Assembly (NCBI RefSeq): GCF_947499945.1
Contig: NZ_CANMQD010000001.1
Location: 930,001-994,000 of the forward strand
Direction of reading: 5' to 3'
DNA length: 64,000 bases
From: an uncultured Sulfitobacter sp.
Lineage (GTDB): Bacteria; Pseudomonadota; Alphaproteobacteria; Rhodobacterales; Rhodobacteraceae
A program made the position numbers and the translations under genes. The notes below the pieces were generated by a model that was not told where the DNA came from, did no database searches, and saw only the letters and a list, made by a program, of their open reading frames with translations. Numbering within the stretch: position 1 is the stretch's first letter; every line of letters starts with the position of its first letter. Positions 28,977 through 39,262 of the stretch are shown piece after piece.

Positions 28977-29423
28977 TTAAGGAACAGTGAGGCACGCGCA
29001 TTTGGCGTTCTTGCTGATCTGATGTGACGTGCTGCCCAAGACAAGCGATCCAAGATTTCCCAAACCACGACGTCCGGTAATGATCAAATCAGCCGATGCA
29101 GCTTCAGCACGGTCAAGAATGTCATGTGCAGGATCGCCATGGCCGATATGCACTTCGACAGTCTCAAGCCCCTCCTCTGCGGCAATGTCACGGGCTTGCT
29201 CACCCAGCTTATCCGCAGCCTCTAGCAAGAGCTCTTGTTGAGCAACATTCGTGCCCACATAAAAGCCCGATATCGCCTCGGCGGCGTAGACCACCGTTTC
29301 ATCCCGTGGAGTATGCTGAATTTGTAGCTTTGCATCGAATTTCAACGCAATCTGGCATGCAAGTTGCAGCGCCCGTTTGGCCGCGTCAGAGCCGTCGATA
29401 CCAACGACAATAGACTTAATCAT
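28977..29423 (-). CDS. Universal stress protein (UspA family)
   Basis: VVGIDGSDAAKRALQLA ... GRRGLGNLGSLVLGSTSHQI. Confidence 0.92.
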   Translation of the reverse strand: MIKSIVVGIDGSDAAKRALQLACQIALKFDAKLQIQHTPRDETVVYAAEAISGFYVGTNVAQQELLLEAADKLGEQARDIAAEEGLETVEVHIGHGDPAHDILDRAEAASADLIITGRRGLGNLGSLVLGSTSHQISKNAKCACLTVP

Positions 29424-29480
29424 ATTCTGTCCTCCAATGGGTGATCCTCTCAGCCTACGCTTGCGTGTCTCAATGCTGCT

Positions 29481-29494
29481 TTGACATGGATCAA
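29481..29494. promoter_or_regulatory. FNR/CRP-type box TTGAC-N4-ATCAA upstream of usp gene
   Basis: TTGACatggATCAA in intergenic region, ~58 bp upstream of usp ATG. Confidence 0.6.
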
Positions 29495-29508
29495 TACGTG
29501 GTGCCGTC

Positions 29509-29952
29509 CTACCAACGGGACAAAGCGGCTTCATCCTCTTCGGTAGACGCCACCCATGCTTTCCCTGACGCAGAAATTTCCCGCTTCCAAAAAGGCGCGC
29601 GCGATTTGAGATAATCCATCAAAAACGCTGCCGCTTCAAAAGCATCCTTGCGGTGTCGCGCGGCGGTTGCCACCATCATAATCATCTCACCCGGAACCAG
29701 ACGACCATATCTGTGAATGATCAAAACATCCCCTAACGAAAAACGCGCCTGCGCCTGCGATGCCATCTCAGAGAGCGCCTTTTCTGTCATCCCTGGATAA
29801 TGTTCGATTTCCATGGCTTCCATAGGATCGTCAGACAGGTCCCGCACAACGCCAGTAAAGGTTACAATTGCGCCCATATCACGCCGACCCGACGCGAAGG
29901 TGGTGCTCTCCTGCCCCAGATCAAAAGGCGCGTCTTGAACACTTATCCGCAT
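29509..29952 (-). CDS. moaE: Molybdopterin synthase catalytic subunit
   Basis: IEHYPGMTEKAL, IHRYGRLVPGE, PFWKREI motifs. Confidence 0.94.
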   Translation of the reverse strand: MRISVQDAPFDLGQESTTFASGRRDMGAIVTFTGVVRDLSDDPMEAMEIEHYPGMTEKALSEMASQAQARFSLGDVLIIHRYGRLVPGEMIMMVATAARHRKDAFEAAAFLMDYLKSRAPFWKREISASGKAWVASTEEDEAALSRW

Positions 29953-29953
29953 G

Positions 29954-30199
29954 CTACCCGCCTGTCATAGGTGGAAAAAACGCGACCTCGCGCACACCAG
30001 CAAGCGGGGCGTCAAAATCAGCAAGCTCTTGGTCCAACGCGACGCGCAAGGCAGACGTATCTTCAAAAGCGGCGGCATAGCGTTCTTCACGCGCCCTCAA
30101 TTCTGCAACCAAATCTGCAACGGTCACAGCGCTCGTTTCAATCTGTTCGCGCGGCAGGCCAATGCGCTCGCGCACCCACGCAAAATACAAGACGTCCAT
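29954..30199 (-). CDS. moaD: Molybdopterin synthase sulfur carrier subunit
   Basis: MDVLYFAWVRERIG... ending VAFFPPMTGG. Confidence 0.92.
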   Translation of the reverse strand: MDVLYFAWVRERIGLPREQIETSAVTVADLVAELRAREERYAAAFEDTSALRVALDQELADFDAPLAGVREVAFFPPMTGG

Positions 30200-30864
30200 C
30201 AACGCCCCTCCTTCAGATGCGGCATAGCCTTCATCATATAATCCCACCCCGTCACCGCCGTCAGCGCCGCAGCGAGCCATAAAAGAAACAGCCCGATCCG
30301 GCCCGACCATTCCATAGCCAACACCTTCCAGCCCAACCCAAGCGTATCTTCTTCAGTGCCGTTCAGGATTGCTTGAACCATCGTTTCATCCATGCCGTAG
30401 ACACTCATTCCCAAATAATGCTCAAACACCCCTTGGCTGAACAAGACGGCAATCGCAGTCATCTGCAATGCAGTCTTCCATTTGGCCAACTTCGTCACTT
30501 TCAAAGTTCCCGCAGTATCGCCGAGATATTCCCGCAAACCCGATACAAAAACCTCACGAAACAAGATCACAGTCGCAGGTAGCACAAGCCAAGGCGACCA
30601 ACTTGAAAAGCCAATGATAACCATCAAGGCAATTACAACCATCGCCTTATCCGCGATAGGATCCAACATCGCACCTAGCTTTGTCTCCTGCTTCCACGCG
30701 CGTGCAAGATAGCCGTCAACCCAATCCGTCACCGCCGCCGAGACAAAGAGCAGGAGTGCAAACCAATCCGCATAGGGACGCGTGAAATACAAAAACATCA
30801 CAGCCACACAGGGCGCAGCAAGCAACCGCATCACGGTCAGGATATTTGGTACATTCCACTTCAT
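30199..30864 (-). CDS. pgsA: CDP-diacylglycerol--glycerol-3-phosphate 3-phosphatidyltransferase
   Basis: DWVDGYLARAWKQETKLGAMLDPIADK (CDP-alcohol phosphatidyltransferase motif). Confidence 0.95.
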   Translation of the reverse strand: MKWNVPNILTVMRLLAAPCVAVMFLYFTRPYADWFALLLFVSAAVTDWVDGYLARAWKQETKLGAMLDPIADKAMVVIALMVIIGFSSWSPWLVLPATVILFREVFVSGLREYLGDTAGTLKVTKLAKWKTALQMTAIAVLFSQGVFEHYLGMSVYGMDETMVQAILNGTEEDTLGLGWKVLAMEWSGRIGLFLLWLAAALTAVTGWDYMMKAMPHLKEGR

Positions 30865-31012
30865 AATTGCACCCTACACCGCGCAAACATCACGTAAAAG
30901 CACGAACCCTGTCCCCACAGGAACAAGACATCTGATATGCGCGATCCTTCGCTTCTATTTAGCAAATCAAGTCACCCCAAAGGAAAAAGGCGAGAGAGTA
31001 AGAAGTCTCGGC

Positions 31013-32878
31013 TCACCCTTTCTCATGGAAGTAGGCATAGATCGTGTCAGCCAATGCCCCTGACACCCCCTCAACCGCTTTTAAATCATGCAGATTCGCG
31101 CGTGCGACCGCCTTTGCCGAACCGAAATGTGCCAGCAGTGCGCGCTTTCGCGCGGCTCCCACCCCTGGAACATCGTCAAGCGGTGTGGCCCCAACAGATT
31201 TTGCCCGCTTGGCGCGGTGCGTTCCAATTGCAAAGCGGTGTGCCTCGTCGCGCATGCGCTGAATAAAATAGAGCACCGGATCATTGTGCCGCAGAGCCAT
31301 AACTGGCCTACCCGTGCGGTAGAATTCCTCCTTACCTGCATCACGGTCCTCTCCCTTGGCAATGCCAATCATCGGGATATCCTCGACGCCATACTCCCGC
31401 ATAATTTCACGCACTGCACTCACCTGCCCCGCACCGCCGTCAATCAGCAGCAGATCAGGCCAATTCCCCTCGCGTCGCTCTGGATCTTCCTTGATCAGGC
31501 GCTTAAAGCGGCGCATCAACACCTCTTTCATCATGCCAAAATCATCACCTGGGGTAAGGTCATCCCCGCGAATGTTGAATTTGCGGTACTGGCTTTTCAT
31601 CATCCCCTCTTGCCCCGCAACCACCATCGCACCTACGGCAAAAGCACCCTGAATGTGGGAGTTGTCATAGACCTCGATTCGATCTGGTACTTTTGGCAGA
31701 TCAAATGCCTCCGCCAATCCTTTGAGCAGTTTGGTCTGCGTGGCACTCTCTGCCATCTTACGTGCAAGGCTTTCTCGGGCATTGCGCAATGCACCATCAA
31801 CCAGCTCGGCCTTCTCACCGCGCTGTGGCACCAACAACTCGACCTTGCGGTCAATCTTGGTGGCTAGAGCCGCCGCCATCAGGTCCGGATTCTCGATCTC
31901 GTGGCTCAGGATAAGTTGGCGTGGCGGATCGCGCTGGTCGTAGAACTGGCCGATAAAGGCCTCCAGAACTTCGGCAGGCTCCACATCATCGCCCACACGC
32001 GGATAATAATCGTGATTGCCCCAGTTCTGACCCGAGCGGATAAAGAACACCTGTACACAGGCCTGACCGTCGGACATGTGCAAACCAATGACGTCCGCTT
32101 CGCTCACACCTTTGGGATTTATGCCTTGCGTTGTCTGAACTTGCGTTAGTGCCTTGATGCGATCTCTTAAGGCTGCGGCACGTTCAAACTCCATCTCCTC
32201 AGACGCCGCAGTCATCTCGGCAGCAAGCCGTGTTTGGATACCAGTCGTCTTTCCGGCGAGAAACTTCTGCGCGTCCTCAACAGTCTGCCGATACTCCTCT
32301 GCGCTGATTTTACCCACACAGGGTGCTGAGCACCGCTTGATCTGGTACTGTAAACAGGGCCGTGTGCGGCTTTCGAATTGGGAGTTCGTGCAATCTCGCA
32401 GCAAGAACACGCGTTGAAGCTGGTTCAGCGTTCTGTTCACCGCACCCGCGCTGGCAAAAGGACCATAATAAGCGCCCTTTTCCTTCTTCGCGCCGCGATG
32501 TTTTTTAATCTGTGGGTAGTCGTGCGTATTGGTAACAAGGATATTGGGAAAGCTCTTGTCATCGCGAAGCAGTACGTTGAACTTAGGCTTAAGTTGCTTG
32601 ATCAAGTTTTGCTCTAACAGCAACGCCTCGGTCTCGGTCTTAGTCGTGAGAAACATCATCGAGACAGTGTTGTCGATCATACGCGCGATGCGTGGGCTGT
32701 GGCCGCTGGGCCGCGCGTAATTACTGACACGGGCCCGCAAGTTTCGCGCTTTGCCAACATAAAGCACCCTGCTCTCGCCATCCAGCATCCGGTAAACACC
32801 CGGTGAGCCGTCCAAAGTCTTGAGGTAACTCTGGATGACGTCATAGCCCGAAAGCTGGGGTTTTTCTGCGTCGGACAT
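31013..32878 (-). CDS. uvrC: Excinuclease ABC subunit C
   Basis: GIY-YIG start (GVYRMLDGESRVLYVGKARNLRARV), YDNSHIQG, DVPGVGAARKRALL. Confidence 0.97.
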   Translation of the reverse strand: MSDAEKPQLSGYDVIQSYLKTLDGSPGVYRMLDGESRVLYVGKARNLRARVSNYARPSGHSPRIARMIDNTVSMMFLTTKTETEALLLEQNLIKQLKPKFNVLLRDDKSFPNILVTNTHDYPQIKKHRGAKKEKGAYYGPFASAGAVNRTLNQLQRVFLLRDCTNSQFESRTRPCLQYQIKRCSAPCVGKISAEEYRQTVEDAQKFLAGKTTGIQTRLAAEMTAASEEMEFERAAALRDRIKALTQVQTTQGINPKGVSEADVIGLHMSDGQACVQVFFIRSGQNWGNHDYYPRVGDDVEPAEVLEAFIGQFYDQRDPPRQLILSHEIENPDLMAAALATKIDRKVELLVPQRGEKAELVDGALRNARESLARKMAESATQTKLLKGLAEAFDLPKVPDRIEVYDNSHIQGAFAVGAMVVAGQEGMMKSQYRKFNIRGDDLTPGDDFGMMKEVLMRRFKRLIKEDPERREGNWPDLLLIDGGAGQVSAVREIMREYGVEDIPMIGIAKGEDRDAGKEEFYRTGRPVMALRHNDPVLYFIQRMRDEAHRFAIGTHRAKRAKSVGATPLDDVPGVGAARKRALLAHFGSAKAVARANLHDLKAVEGVSGALADTIYAYFHEKG

Positions 32879-33164
32879 AACCGTTCGATTCTCTCTCGTT
32901 CTCTTCATGTTTTAACAGCAGCATCAACCACTAACATGTCCACTTTTCCTGTGGATAACTCTGTCTATAACTTCTGAACACACAGAGTTTTTCGTTAATT
33001 TTTAAGAGGTTCGCTGGAACGACTATTTTTTAGGCAAAAACTTAAACTATTGTAAACAATTGATTTAATTTAATAGTAGCTTCAAAACCGCTCATTAACC
33101 AATGAAACCCTTAACAGATTTACCAAATTCCATTCTTACGTGCAAAACTTTGCCACCCTGCGCT

Positions 33165-33944
33165 TTACTCCACGCCCAAAACATCGGGTGTTTGCCATCC
33201 GAGGTGCTGACCACCGTCGACGCACAGCAGCTGGCCCGTGACACCGGGTGCGTCCAGAAAGTATCCCAAGGCAGCGGTAATATCGCGCGGATTTGCGCCG
33301 CGTTTGAGAACAGTGGCAGCGCGCTGGCCTTCAAAATGGACTGCTGACTGACGGCTCCCCTGCAACGTGGGGCCGGGGCCAATCGCATTGACCCGAATAG
33401 CAGGCGCAAGAGCCTGGGCCGTCGTTTGCGTTAGTGACCAAAGCGCGGCTTTGGCAAGCGTATAGGTCATGAACTCGGGCGTGAGTTTGCGCACCCGTTG
33501 ATCCAGCATGTTAACGATCAAGCCAGAAGCAACTGGCTCCCCTCTGTCATCTGTTTCAGGCTGCAAATCCTGCGTTGCCATCGCCTGACTGAGTACGAAG
33601 GGGGCACGCAAATTCGAATTTATGTGCCTGTCCCAGCTGACGCGCGTCGCACTTGTGATATTGTCATATTCAAATATCGACGCGTTGTTCACCAAACAGG
33701 TGATTGGTCCCCCCAATTCCTCAGCCGCACGCGGCAGAAGCGTCTCCATCTCATCAAGATCCAGAAGATCAGCTTGGAAAGATTTGGCTTGGCGTCCCAT
33801 CTCTTTGATCTGTGCCACCACTTCATCAGCTGCGTCAGACGACGCCGCATAGTGCACTGCGACGTCAAACCCCCGCTCTGCTAGATGCAGCGCCATAGCG
33901 CGGCCAAGTCGCTTACCCGCGCCGGTTACCAATGCTCGTTTCAT
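33165..33944 (-). CDS. SDR family oxidoreductase (FolM/pteridine reductase-like)
   Basis: VTGAGKRLGRAMALHLAERG, NNASIF, YTLAKAAL. Confidence 0.88.
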   Translation of the reverse strand: MKRALVTGAGKRLGRAMALHLAERGFDVAVHYAASSDAADEVVAQIKEMGRQAKSFQADLLDLDEMETLLPRAAEELGGPITCLVNNASIFEYDNITSATRVSWDRHINSNLRAPFVLSQAMATQDLQPETDDRGEPVASGLIVNMLDQRVRKLTPEFMTYTLAKAALWSLTQTTAQALAPAIRVNAIGPGPTLQGSRQSAVHFEGQRAATVLKRGANPRDITAALGYFLDAPGVTGQLLCVDGGQHLGWQTPDVLGVE

Positions 33945-33954
33945 GTTATCGTCC

Positions 33955-34917
33955 TTAACCCGCCAAAACCACAAAGAGATAGGTGGCATATAGCGCAGTG
34001 AGGGCTAACCCCCAGACCCGCGTGATGTTTTGACCAAGATAAACAAATGGGATCAGCAGCAACGATGCGCCAAGCATGACCCACAGATCAAAGCGCAAGA
34101 ATTCGGGATCCACCTCAATCGGTCCAACCAGTCCCGCAATTCCGATTATTGCCAGAAGGTTAAACATGTTTGACCCGATAACGTTGCCCAGCGCCACATC
34201 GGCCTGACGGCGCAGCGCCGCGACAACAGTTGTCGCCAATTCTGGCAGGGATGTACCAATGGCAACCAGTGTGAGGCCAATCACCGTATCGCTAACCCCG
34301 AATTCCTTGGCTATAACTGTTGCGTTATCCACCAGCAGAGACGCACCAAGAGGCAGACCTACGAGCCCGAGGGCAAGGAACAGTCCAATCTTCCAGGTCG
34401 GCATATCGGGATCGACCCCTTCAAGATCTTCTTCCTCGTCCGTGGCCTCGGCCAAATCCGCATTACGATGGGCACGTGCATCCCGCGCCGCATCAAACAG
34501 CATCGCTGCAAGGGCTACCAATAACGCGATCGATGCAACCCAGTCGAATACCCCGCGATATGCCAGAGCAATAAACAGGAGCGTCGCCGCAATCATGTGG
34601 TTAAAAGATTTGCGCGTGTTGCATTCCGATGTGTGCATCGTGGCAAGCAAGGCAGGAATACCCAGAACCAGAAGGATATTAGCTGTGTTCGAACCCACAA
34701 CATTCCCCATCGCAATACCGGGAACGTCGTCCAGAACCGCTTTTATAGAAATGAGAAGTTCGGGTGCGGAGGTGCCGAAGGCTACGATCGTGAGGCTGAC
34801 AATAAGGGCTGGTATGCCAATTCTCAGGCTAAGGTTCACTGCCCCTTTTACAAGCGCATCCCCTGCAAGGAGCAAAATCACTAGCCCGAGGCCCGACAGT
34901 ATCCACGCAGTCATCAT
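33955..34917 (-). CDS. Calcium/sodium antiporter (CaCA family)
   Basis: Two repeats GTSAPELLIS / GTSLPELATT and GNVVGSN / GNVIGSN. Confidence 0.93.
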   Translation of the reverse strand: MMTAWILSGLGLVILLLAGDALVKGAVNLSLRIGIPALIVSLTIVAFGTSAPELLISIKAVLDDVPGIAMGNVVGSNTANILLVLGIPALLATMHTSECNTRKSFNHMIAATLLFIALAYRGVFDWVASIALLVALAAMLFDAARDARAHRNADLAEATDEEEDLEGVDPDMPTWKIGLFLALGLVGLPLGASLLVDNATVIAKEFGVSDTVIGLTLVAIGTSLPELATTVVAALRRQADVALGNVIGSNMFNLLAIIGIAGLVGPIEVDPEFLRFDLWVMLGASLLLIPFVYLGQNITRVWGLALTALYATYLFVVLAG

Positions 34918-35081
34918 CCCCGCTTCCCTCCACAGGCGCAGGGCCCTTTACCGATGCGGTAGCGTCCACATTCTTTACATTTGCGTTGTGTCAGGGCCTT
35001 ACCGCCGATCCAATGCATTTTACCAAACCAGCCCAAGACGCCGATGAAAACCAGAAACAAAGCAACAATTTTTAGGATCAT
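34914..35081 (-). CDS. Small TM-anchored zinc-ribbon protein
   Basis: MILKIVALFLVFIGVLGWFGKM...CKECGRYRIGKGPCACGG; ATGA overlap with antiporter gene. Confidence 0.65.
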   Translation of the reverse strand: MILKIVALFLVFIGVLGWFGKMHWIGGKALTQRKCKECGRYRIGKGPCACGGKRG

Positions 35082-35082
35082 A

Positions 35083-35880
35083 CTAAAGGCCGAATCGTGC
35101 AAATTGGGCGCGTTCTTCTATGCCGTGCACCGCATCCCCTATGATCTGCGCACCAAAACGGTTGAGCAGACCTTTCTTTACACCATAACGGCGCATCTTT
35201 ACCTTCTCGCCAAACCGCTCTTGCAGATGCGGTTTGATGTGGCCAATACCGTCGATCAATCCGACCTCAATCGCTTTGCGCGCAAGCCAGATTTCGCCGG
35301 TGAACAGATCACGGTCTTCGGCCAACTTACCCGCACGGCGGGTCGTCACATGCTCTTTGAAGTTTACATGAATATCTTCAAGCAACTCTTTGAGCCGCGC
35401 GATATCTTCGGGCTTTTCCGGCTGGAATGGGTCAAGCATGGATTTGGAATTGCCCGCCGTATAGACGCGCCGCTGCACGCCGTTTTTTTCCATCAACTCA
35501 TGCAGGCCAAAGCCTGCTGAAATAACTCCGATGGAACCGACGACCGATGATGTATCGGCATAAATTTCATCCGCTGCTGCCGCGAGCCAATAACCACCAG
35601 ACGCAGCCACATCCTCGACAAAGGCAATAACGGGAATCTTCTTTTCTTCCGCCAAGCGCCGAATCCGCGCACCGATCAACGAGGATTGCACAGGGCTACC
35701 TCCCGGTGAATTAACCTCAAGTGCGACTGCGACGGGCTTACCCCTAGAGAAGGCTTTCTCAATCACAGGCGCAAGGCTCGCATCATTGAGCGCGCCGCGT
35801 CCAGAGGTGCCAATCATCCCCGACAGCCGGATCACAGCTACGGTCGGGTCACTTTTCAAAAAGGGGAGCCATTGTTTCAT
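35083..35880 (-). CDS. S49 family (SppA/SohB-like) signal peptide peptidase
   Basis: NSPGGSPVQSSLIGARIR, DVAASGGYWLAAAADEIYA. Confidence 0.92.
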   Translation of the reverse strand: MKQWLPFLKSDPTVAVIRLSGMIGTSGRGALNDASLAPVIEKAFSRGKPVAVALEVNSPGGSPVQSSLIGARIRRLAEEKKIPVIAFVEDVAASGGYWLAAAADEIYADTSSVVGSIGVISAGFGLHELMEKNGVQRRVYTAGNSKSMLDPFQPEKPEDIARLKELLEDIHVNFKEHVTTRRAGKLAEDRDLFTGEIWLARKAIEVGLIDGIGHIKPHLQERFGEKVKMRRYGVKKGLLNRFGAQIIGDAVHGIEERAQFARFGL

Positions 35881-35930
35881 TCCTCACATGTAGAGCCGCA
35901 CGGCCCCAGCAACAAGGAGGGGGCGAGTGA

Positions 35931-36692
35931 TTATTGCCGGATGCGCCAGCCTGTTTTGAATATCCACCAAATCACGGCCATGCAGAGCGTGGTAAACCCT
36001 GCAATCGCGAAGAGACTCAGGCCGATTGACACGTCTGCCGACCCAAAGAAGGACCAGCGGAAGCCCGAGATCAAATAAACGACGGGATTGAAGTGGGAGA
36101 TGATTTGCCAAACGGGCGGCAGCATCGAGATGGAATAGAATGAACCGCCCAAAAAGACCAAAGGTGTGATGATCAACAGCGGCACCAGTTGTAATTGCTC
36201 AAAATTGCCCGCCCAAATGCCAATGATGAAGCCCATCAGCGCAAAACTGATGCAGGTGAGGACCAAGAAGCCGACCATGGCAAAGGGGTGCTGTATTTCA
36301 AAATCCACAAACAAAAATGCCGTGGCAAGGATGATGACGCCGATAAACAACGCCTTGGTTGCCGCAGCGCCTACATATCCCATCACGATTTCAAGGAAGT
36401 TCACTGGCGCGGAGAGCAGCTCGAATATCGTGCCAATGAATTTGGGGAAGTATATCCCGAAACTCGCGTTTGAGATCGACTGTGTAATCACGCTAAGCAT
36501 GATCAACCCCGGCACGATGAACGCACCATAGGAAACACCCTCGACCTCTTGGATACGGCTGCCTATAGCCGCGCCAAAGACGACAAAGTACAGCGAAGTG
36601 GAAAGAACCGGTGAGATGAAACTCTGCGTGATCGTGCGGAAAAAGCGTGCCATCTCGAAGACATAGATAGATTTTACAGCGGTCCAGTTCAT
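35931..36692 (-). CDS. ABC-2 type transporter permease
   Basis: Six-TM ABC2 permease; ATGA coupling with ATPase. Confidence 0.9.
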   Translation of the reverse strand: MNWTAVKSIYVFEMARFFRTITQSFISPVLSTSLYFVVFGAAIGSRIQEVEGVSYGAFIVPGLIMLSVITQSISNASFGIYFPKFIGTIFELLSAPVNFLEIVMGYVGAAATKALFIGVIILATAFLFVDFEIQHPFAMVGFLVLTCISFALMGFIIGIWAGNFEQLQLVPLLIITPLVFLGGSFYSISMLPPVWQIISHFNPVVYLISGFRWSFFGSADVSIGLSLFAIAGFTTLCMAVIWWIFKTGWRIRQ

Positions 36693-37621
36693 GGTGCATC
36701 TCCTTCGTGAACGAGGTCGACAAAAATATCCTCAAGGCTGGACTGCCTTGTGACAACATCGCGCAAGACCAGCCCCGCCGCCGCCACGTCTGCCAGCAAC
36801 TTGGTAATGCCCGTACGCTCGCTCTTGGTGTCATAACTATAGATCAGCGCGCTGCCGTCGCCCTTGAGGCGTAGGGTGTCCGACGCAAGACTGGCAGGAA
36901 TTTCCAAGATTGGCTCAGAAAGTTGGACCTCCAACTCCTTCTTGCCCATCCGCGCCATCAGCTTGGATTTTTCTTCGACCAAGAGGATTTCACCTTGCGC
37001 AATCACGCCGATGCGGTCGGCAATTGCCTCGGCCTCTTCGATGTAGTGGGTGGTCAGAATGATCGTGACGCCGTCACGCTTAAGTTCCGCAACAATCTCC
37101 CACATGTCGCGCCGCAACTCAACGTCTACGCCTGCTGTCGGCTCATCCAGAAACAAGACGCGCGGCTCATGGCTCAGCGCCTTGGCTATCAGAACGCGGC
37201 GTTTCATGCCCCCTGACAACTCGCGTATCTGGCTGTCACGCTTGTCCCAGAGGGACAGTTGACGCAGAATTTTCTCAATCAGCGCTGGATTGGCAGACTT
37301 CCCAAACAGCCCACGCGAGAATTTTACCGTGTTCTGAACCTTCTCGAACGGCTCAAGGTTAATCTCTTGGGGCACCAGCCCGATCATGGAGCGAGCAGCG
37401 CGGAAATCCTTGACAGTATCATGTCCGCCCACTTTGACGCTGCCCGATGTGGCTGTTGTTATTCCGCAAACAGTTGAAATCAAGGTCGTCTTGCCTGCAC
37501 CATTAGGTCCAAGCAGGGCAAGAATTTCGCCCTCCTCAATTTGAAGGTCCACCCCCTTAAGCGCCTCGAACCCGCCTGCATAGGCTTTTCGCAACGCAAC
37601 TACATCGACAATCAGGGGCAT
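36689..37621 (-). CDS. ABC transporter ATP-binding protein
   Basis: Walker [19 protein letters not shown], Walker [13 protein letters not shown]. Confidence 0.95.
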   Translation of the reverse strand: MPLIVDVVALRKAYAGGFEALKGVDLQIEEGEILALLGPNGAGKTTLISTVCGITTATSGSVKVGGHDTVKDFRAARSMIGLVPQEINLEPFEKVQNTVKFSRGLFGKSANPALIEKILRQLSLWDKRDSQIRELSGGMKRRVLIAKALSHEPRVLFLDEPTAGVDVELRRDMWEIVAELKRDGVTIILTTHYIEEAEAIADRIGVIAQGEILLVEEKSKLMARMGKKELEVQLSEPILEIPASLASDTLRLKGDGSALIYSYDTKSERTGITKLLADVAAAGLVLRDVVTRQSSLEDIFVDLVHEGDAP

Positions 37622-37690
37622 GGCAGTCTCCAGTTTGGGCTAATGCCTACCTAGACCGCTTTGCGCAGCAGCAACAAGAGGGCCGCTGCG

Positions 37691-38206
37691 TTACGATTTC
37701 TTCAACCCGAACCAGCCTTTTTTGCCTTCAGCCTCAGGGGCGTCTTCTGCGGCGTCCGCCTCTGGGGGACCCTCAAGCGTCGCTTGCAAATTATTAAAGA
37801 ACTGATCCGCCATTTTCTTAGCGAATCCGTCAATGATGCGGCTACCCAGTTGCGCCAGCTTTCCGCCGACTTTGGCCTCTACGTCATAGCTCAACTCGCA
37901 ACCGTCCGCAGTGGCGACCAGTCGTACATCAGCACCACCTTTTGCGAAACCAGCCGCGCCGCCCTTGCCTGCACCATCAATGCGCAGCGAAGTATCAGGC
38001 ACCATATCTGTGATCTCGACTTCACCTTTGAACGTCGCTTTCACGGGGCCGACTTTCTGCACAACCGTCGCAGTGAAACCTTCTTCCACCGATCCCGACA
38101 CTTCTGTCGCCCCCGGCACACAGGCCTTAAGCATTTCGGGATCAAGCAAAGCCGCATAAACCTCGGCGGGGGTCGCGGCGATCTGGCGGGTGTCTGACAT
38201 TTGCAT
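37691..38206 (-). CDS. CoxG/SRPBCC family protein (carbon monoxide dehydrogenase subunit G-like)
   Basis: AATPAEVYAALLDPEMLKACVPGATEVSG. Confidence 0.88.
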   Translation of the reverse strand: MQMSDTRQIAATPAEVYAALLDPEMLKACVPGATEVSGSVEEGFTATVVQKVGPVKATFKGEVEITDMVPDTSLRIDGAGKGGAAGFAKGGADVRLVATADGCELSYDVEAKVGGKLAQLGSRIIDGFAKKMADQFFNNLQATLEGPPEADAAEDAPEAEGKKGWFGLKKS

Positions 38207-38284
38207 GGCGTAGCTCTCCTGAGTTGAAGCCTAACGCTATGAATTTTTCTGGACAGCTGCAACGGGATTGATGAAGGTGGCGGG

Positions 38285-39262
38285 ATGACAACACCCTCAA
38301 ATCGTGCGGGCCTTGCAATCGCATTTGTGCTGTTCGGGGTTTTGTGCATCTCCCTCAACGACATGCTCATCAAACAGCTCTCGAGTGGCTATCCGCTGCA
38401 CCAGATTGTATTTTTTCGCTCGTTGATCGCCCTGCTGATTACGCTGGTGTTCTTGCAGTTCGAGGGCGGCTTTGCTGCGCTGCGCACCGACAAGCCCCTC
38501 TTGCATCTGTTTCGCGGTATCTTGGTCGTCATTTCGAATATGGCATTCTTTCTGGCGCTCGCCGTGCTGCCGCTGGCCGATGCCACTGCGCTTTTCTTTG
38601 TGGCACCGCTCTTTATCACGCTGCTGTCGATCCCTTTGCTGGGTGAAAAAGTAGGCCCCCTGCGCATCGGTGCTGTGATCGTCGGCTTTATCGGTGTGAT
38701 CATCATGCAGCGCCCGTGGGAGAGTGGTGACAGCCTCCCCGCCTCGCGCATTGTGTTACTCTTGCCTGTGCTGGCCGCCCTCACCTATGCGCTCAACCAG
38801 TTGATGACCCGCAAGCTGGGGGTCAAGGCACCTGCCTCAACGCTTGCGATCTATATCCAAGCGACATTCCTCATCGTCTCCATTGGCTTCTACCTTGTGG
38901 CGGGCGACGGTCGCTTTGCTGCCAATACCACCAATGCCTCGCTTGAATTTCTGTTGCGGGCATGGGTCTGGCCCACCCCATCAGAGCGGATCTGGCTTTT
39001 GGTCATGGGGGTAAATGGCGCGCTCATCGGCTATTCACTCAGTCAGGCCTACCGCCTTGCCGATGCAGCAACGGTTGCACCGTTTGAGTATATCGGTCTC
39101 CCCTTGGCCGTATTCTGGGGGCTAATGGTCTTTGGCGATTTGCCCACATGGGAGGTTTGGACAGGAATTGCCCTCATCATCGCGTCAGGATTGTTTGTGT
39201 TCTTCCGCGAGCAGGCCAAAGCAAAGCGCACAACCGTGCGCCCCGTTGCCAGACGACACTAG
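38285..39262 (+). CDS. DMT (EamA) family transporter
   Basis: ~10 TM, two EamA repeats. Confidence 0.9.
   Translation: MTTPSNRAGLAIAFVLFGVLCISLNDMLIKQLSSGYPLHQIVFFRSLIALLITLVFLQFEGGFAALRTDKPLLHLFRGILVVISNMAFFLALAVLPLADATALFFVAPLFITLLSIPLLGEKVGPLRIGAVIVGFIGVIIMQRPWESGDSLPASRIVLLLPVLAALTYALNQLMTRKLGVKAPASTLAIYIQATFLIVSIGFYLVAGDGRFAANTTNASLEFLLRAWVWPTPSERIWLLVMGVNGALIGYSLSQAYRLADAATVAPFEYIGLPLAVFWGLMVFGDLPTWEVWTGIALIIASGLFVFFREQAKAKRTTVRPVARRH

Noticed and set aside
30990-31012. Weak hairpin followed by T-run downstream of uvrC (minus strand)
   Set aside because: Only about 5-bp stem (CGAGA/TCTCG); not strong enough to call a terminator.
31088-31867. Plus-strand 259-aa ORF opposite uvrC
   Set aside because: Antisense to uvrC with no independent start signal or domain.
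32883-32901. GTTC...GTTC direct repeat near the uvrC start, resembling an alphaproteobacterial LexA box
   Set aside because: Spacing is 11 nt rather than the GTTC-N7-GTTC consensus.
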